From assembly GCA_021827465.1 (NCBI GenBank), contig JAKAVX010000010.1:1-15385 (forward strand): 15,385 nucleotides of DNA, written 5' to 3'. Numbering within the stretch: the stretch's first letter is position 1; the number at the start of each line of letters is the position of its first letter. The stretch is from Deltaproteobacteria bacterium (GTDB lineage Bacteria > Desulfobacterota_B > Binatia > Binatales > Binataceae). Positions 13,299 to 15,385 of this stretch are shown in pieces. The position numbers were made by a program, and so were the translations under genes. Under the pieces are notes generated by a model. That model did not search any database. It worked only from the letters and a program-made list of their open reading frames with translations, and was not told where the DNA came from.

Positions 13299-14678
13299 AT
13301 GGATGCGTTCGAAAAATTATCCTCCGGCGCGCGAATCGAAACAGTCGGCTGCGCCGCGCCCGACGGCGATGGAAAGGCAGTCGTGTATCGGATGCGGCGC
13401 GCGCAACGCGCATTCGACAACCCCGCGCTGGAAGCCGCAATCGAGGCGGCAAACCTGCTTGAGAAACCGGTTGTCGTTTTCTTTGGGCTTCTCGCGCGTC
13501 ATCCGCAGGCCTCGCTTCGCACGTACCGCTTCATGCTCGAAGGACTTTGCGACACGGCCGAGCGGCTGTCCCGTCGGCGCATCGGCTTCGTGATGAGAAT
13601 CTGCCTGGGCGCCTCGTCCGGCCCCGAGTTCGCGCGCTTCTGCTCGGAGATTCGGCCCGCGCTGATCGTCGAGGACGAAGAGCCGATACGCCGCAGCCGC
13701 GAATGCCCGCGTCTGAACGGCCTTGCCGTCCCGCTCTGGACCGTGGACGCCGACGTGATAGTTCCTTCCGCGTTGCTTGGAAAGGAGCATTACGGCGCCC
13801 GGACTATTCGCCCGCGTATCCGAGAGAAGCTCGCCAGCTTTCTGAGGCCGGTCGGAAACCGCGAAGTCAGCGTTCCATTCAGGGAGCCGCGCGGGATCGA
13901 GAAAACCGTTCCCGATCTCTCGCTCCTAAAAAGCCTTCCGATCGATCGCTCGGTCGCACAAGCGCCGGACTTTCGCGGCGGCACAACTGAGGGTCTTCGT
14001 GCGCTCAGGAGTTTCGTCAGAGAACGGCTCTCCGCTTACGACGGGGCGCGGAACCATCCGGAGATCGACGGAACCAGCCGCCTCTCGCCGTATCTGCATT
14101 TCGGCCATCTGGGACCCCATACGGTTGCGCTCGCGGTGCGCGCCGCCGATGCGCCCTGCGCGTCGCGCGACACCTTTATCGAGCAGCTTATCGTGCGGCG
14201 CGAGCTTGCCGTCAATTTCGTCCGCTTCAACCCGCGTTATCGCTCGCCGGAGTGCGCCGAGCCGTGGGCTAGGCGTACGCTCGCCGAGCATGCGCGCGAC
14301 CCGCGCCAGTACCGGTACACAGAGCGGCGTCTCGAACAGGCTGAAACCCACGACGAGCTATGGAACGCCGCCGAGCGCCAGATGGTCGAATCGGGGTGGA
14401 TGCACAATTACATGCGCATGTACTGGGCGAAGAAGATCCTCGAATGGACCCCGTCGCCGCGCGAGGCCTTCGACATCGCCATTCGCCTCAACGACCGCTA
14501 CGAACTCGACGGGCGCGATCCCAACGGTTACGCCGGAATTGCGTGGGCGATTTGCGGCAAGCATGATCGCGCATGGGGGCCCGAGCGGGCCGTGTTCGGC
14601 AAAATCCGCTACATGTCCCACGACAGCACGCGCCGCAAATTGGACAGCCGAAGCTATGTCGAGCAATGGAGCCGATGA
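13299..14678 (+). CDS. phr: class II deoxyribodipyrimidine photolyase
   Basis: The 459-residue protein is a class II CPD photolyase, using FAD and blue/near-UV light to split cyclobutane pyrimidine dimers. The N-terminal alpha/beta domain has the class II opening AVVYRMRRAQRAFDNPALEA and the strand PVVVFFGLLARHP. The FAD-binding helical domain has SRLSPYLHFG, FIEQLIVRRELAVNFVRF, ESGWMHNYMRMYWAKKILEW at about 364-383 and DGRDPNGYAGIAWAICGKHD at about 404-423, ending near FGKIRYMS. An in-frame TTG at 13281 would add six residues but neither start has a strong ribosome binding site; the ATG at 13299 is preferred. Its TGA overlaps the next ATG, coupling it to a RudS-like gene. Length and motifs indicate an intact enzyme. 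Confidence 0.94.
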   Translation: MDAFEKLSSGARIETVGCAAPDGDGKAVVYRMRRAQRAFDNPALEAAIEAANLLEKPVVVFFGLLARHPQASLRTYRFMLEGLCDTAERLSRRRIGFVMRICLGASSGPEFARFCSEIRPALIVEDEEPIRRSRECPRLNGLAVPLWTVDADVIVPSALLGKEHYGARTIRPRIREKLASFLRPVGNREVSVPFREPRGIEKTVPDLSLLKSLPIDRSVAQAPDFRGGTTEGLRALRSFVRERLSAYDGARNHPEIDGTSRLSPYLHFGHLGPHTVALAVRAADAPCASRDTFIEQLIVRRELAVNFVRFNPRYRSPECAEPWARRTLAEHARDPRQYRYTERRLEQAETHDELWNAAERQMVESGWMHNYMRMYWAKKILEWTPSPREAFDIAIRLNDRYELDGRDPNGYAGIAWAICGKHDRAWGPERAVFGKIRYMSHDSTRRKLDSRSYVEQWSR

Positions 14679-15385
14679 GCGCCGTGCCCGGAACGACAGC
14701 GATTCGAATCGGCGTGTCCGCGTGCCTGCTCGGCAGCGAGGTGCGCTTCGACGGCGGCCACAAGCGCGACGATTTCCTGACGGACGCGCTCGGCCAGTTC
14801 GTCGAGTTCGTGCCCGTCTGCCCCGAAGTCGAGCTTGGACTGGGCGTGCCGCGCGAATCGGTCCGGCTCGTGCGCGAGGCGGACGGCCTCGGGATGGTCG
14901 GCAACGAAACCGGCAAGGACATCACCGAAGACATGCGCGCCTTCGCCGAGCGGCGGACGCGAGCGCTCGGCGCCGAGCGCCTGAGCGGCTACGTGCTCAA
15001 GAAGGATTCGCCGAGTTGCGGGATGGAGCGGGTTCGCGTGTACGCAAAGAGCGGGATGCCTTCGCGCGATGGCGTGGGACTCTTCGCCCAGGCGCTGATG
15101 CGGCATTATCCGAATCTTCCGGTCGAAGAGGAGGGCCGTCTCAAGGATTCCGTCCTGCGCGAGAACTTCATCGAGCGCGTCTTCGCCTACCATCGTCTCG
15201 CTCGTCTGTTCGACGGCCGATGGACGGTCGGAGCGCTGGTCGCGTTCCACACCGCCCACAAACTCATCCTGATGGCACACTGGCCGAAAGCCTACGCCGA
15301 GCTTGGCCGGTACGTTGCCAACGCGAAGAAGACGCCGCGCGCCGAGTTGCGCGAGACCTACGAACGCGAATTCATGCACGCGCTT
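14675..15385 (+). CDS. RudS-like TudS(DUF523)-DUF1722 protein, tRNA 4-thiouridine desulfidase, partial
   Basis: The gene runs off the right edge; 237 residues are visible. The N-terminal DUF523 (TudS) domain shows the three cysteines expected to hold a [4Fe-4S] cluster: C17 in SACLLG, C49 in VCPEVELGLGVPRE and C115 in KKDSPSCGM, with RFDGGHKRD between the first two. From about residue 160 the DUF1722 (YbgA) domain begins: LRENFIERVFAYHRLARLFD, then VAFHTAHKLILMAHWP. Fusions of these two domains have been characterised as RudS, which removes sulfur from 4-thiouridine in tRNA, with DUF1722 binding tRNA. E. coli keeps a YbgA gene next to its photolyase, so the linkage recurs. The ATGA overlap with the photolyase indicates co-translation. 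Activity is inferred from family. Confidence 0.9.
   Translation, partial: MSAVPGTTAIRIGVSACLLGSEVRFDGGHKRDDFLTDALGQFVEFVPVCPEVELGLGVPRESVRLVREADGLGMVGNETGKDITEDMRAFAERRTRALGAERLSGYVLKKDSPSCGMERVRVYAKSGMPSRDGVGLFAQALMRHYPNLPVEEEGRLKDSVLRENFIERVFAYHRLARLFDGRWTVGALVAFHTAHKLILMAHWPKAYAELGRYVANAKKTPRAELRETYEREFMHAL

Noticed and set aside
14654..15379. Minus-strand open frame across the RudS-like gene
   Set aside because: The plus frame has all three cluster cysteines and both domains, and the minus frame shows no recognisable family.

Overview
The window is GC-rich chromosomal DNA from a Gram-negative-type bacterium: it carries a lipobox lipoprotein, a cleavable signal peptide, MEP-pathway IspH and MaoC-type fatty-acid dehydratases. 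No rRNA, tRNA, CRISPR array, transposase or integrase is visible. The gene set (IspH, MoaB plus MoaD-MoaE, paired MaoC hydratases, a PaaA-like diiron protein, class II photolyase) would fit an uncultured deltaproteobacterial-type or Binatota-like lineage. That placement is an inference from content and is weak.

Region A (about 1-3720) is an accessory island read on the minus strand. Perfect 66-bp direct repeats bracket it at 4-69 and 3652-3717. In transcription order it holds: a frameshifted polymorphic-toxin C-terminal fragment with a strong ribosome binding site; a putative YxiG-like immunity protein; an unrecognised 138-residue protein; an orphan Rhs core tip with an unassigned C-terminal domain, whose end overlaps an exported protein that is a candidate immunity factor; a remnant of an acyl-CoA dehydrogenase N-terminus; and a 90-bp imperfect palindrome of the dispersed TGTCATCCTGAGCGAA type. 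This looks like a tandem array of displaced toxin/immunity modules, the kind found at Rhs, WapA and CDI loci.

Region B (about 3727-6902, minus strand) joins island to chromosome. A TVP38/TMEM64 membrane protein and a MerA-like flavoprotein disulfide reductase lie 14 bp apart; elsewhere the two are often fused. Downstream is a zinc-ribbon membrane protein, and past that a 90-bp relic about 90% identical to the 3' end of the reductase gene. The zinc-ribbon gene therefore sits between two direct copies of that 3' end.

Region C (about 7037-15385, mostly plus strand) is ordinary chromosome: moaB and a moaD-moaE fusion (ATGA overlap); ispH; a TPR lipoprotein; a deoxynucleoside kinase; phhB on the minus strand; a HadA/HadB-like dehydratase pair followed by a PaaA-like ferritin-fold protein; and a class II photolyase coupled by an ATGA overlap to a TudS(DUF523)-DUF1722 protein of the RudS type. 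The last pair makes sense as a light-damage module: one enzyme repairs UV lesions in DNA, the other is expected to remove the UVA-absorbing 4-thiouridine from tRNA. The RudS-like gene runs off the right edge.
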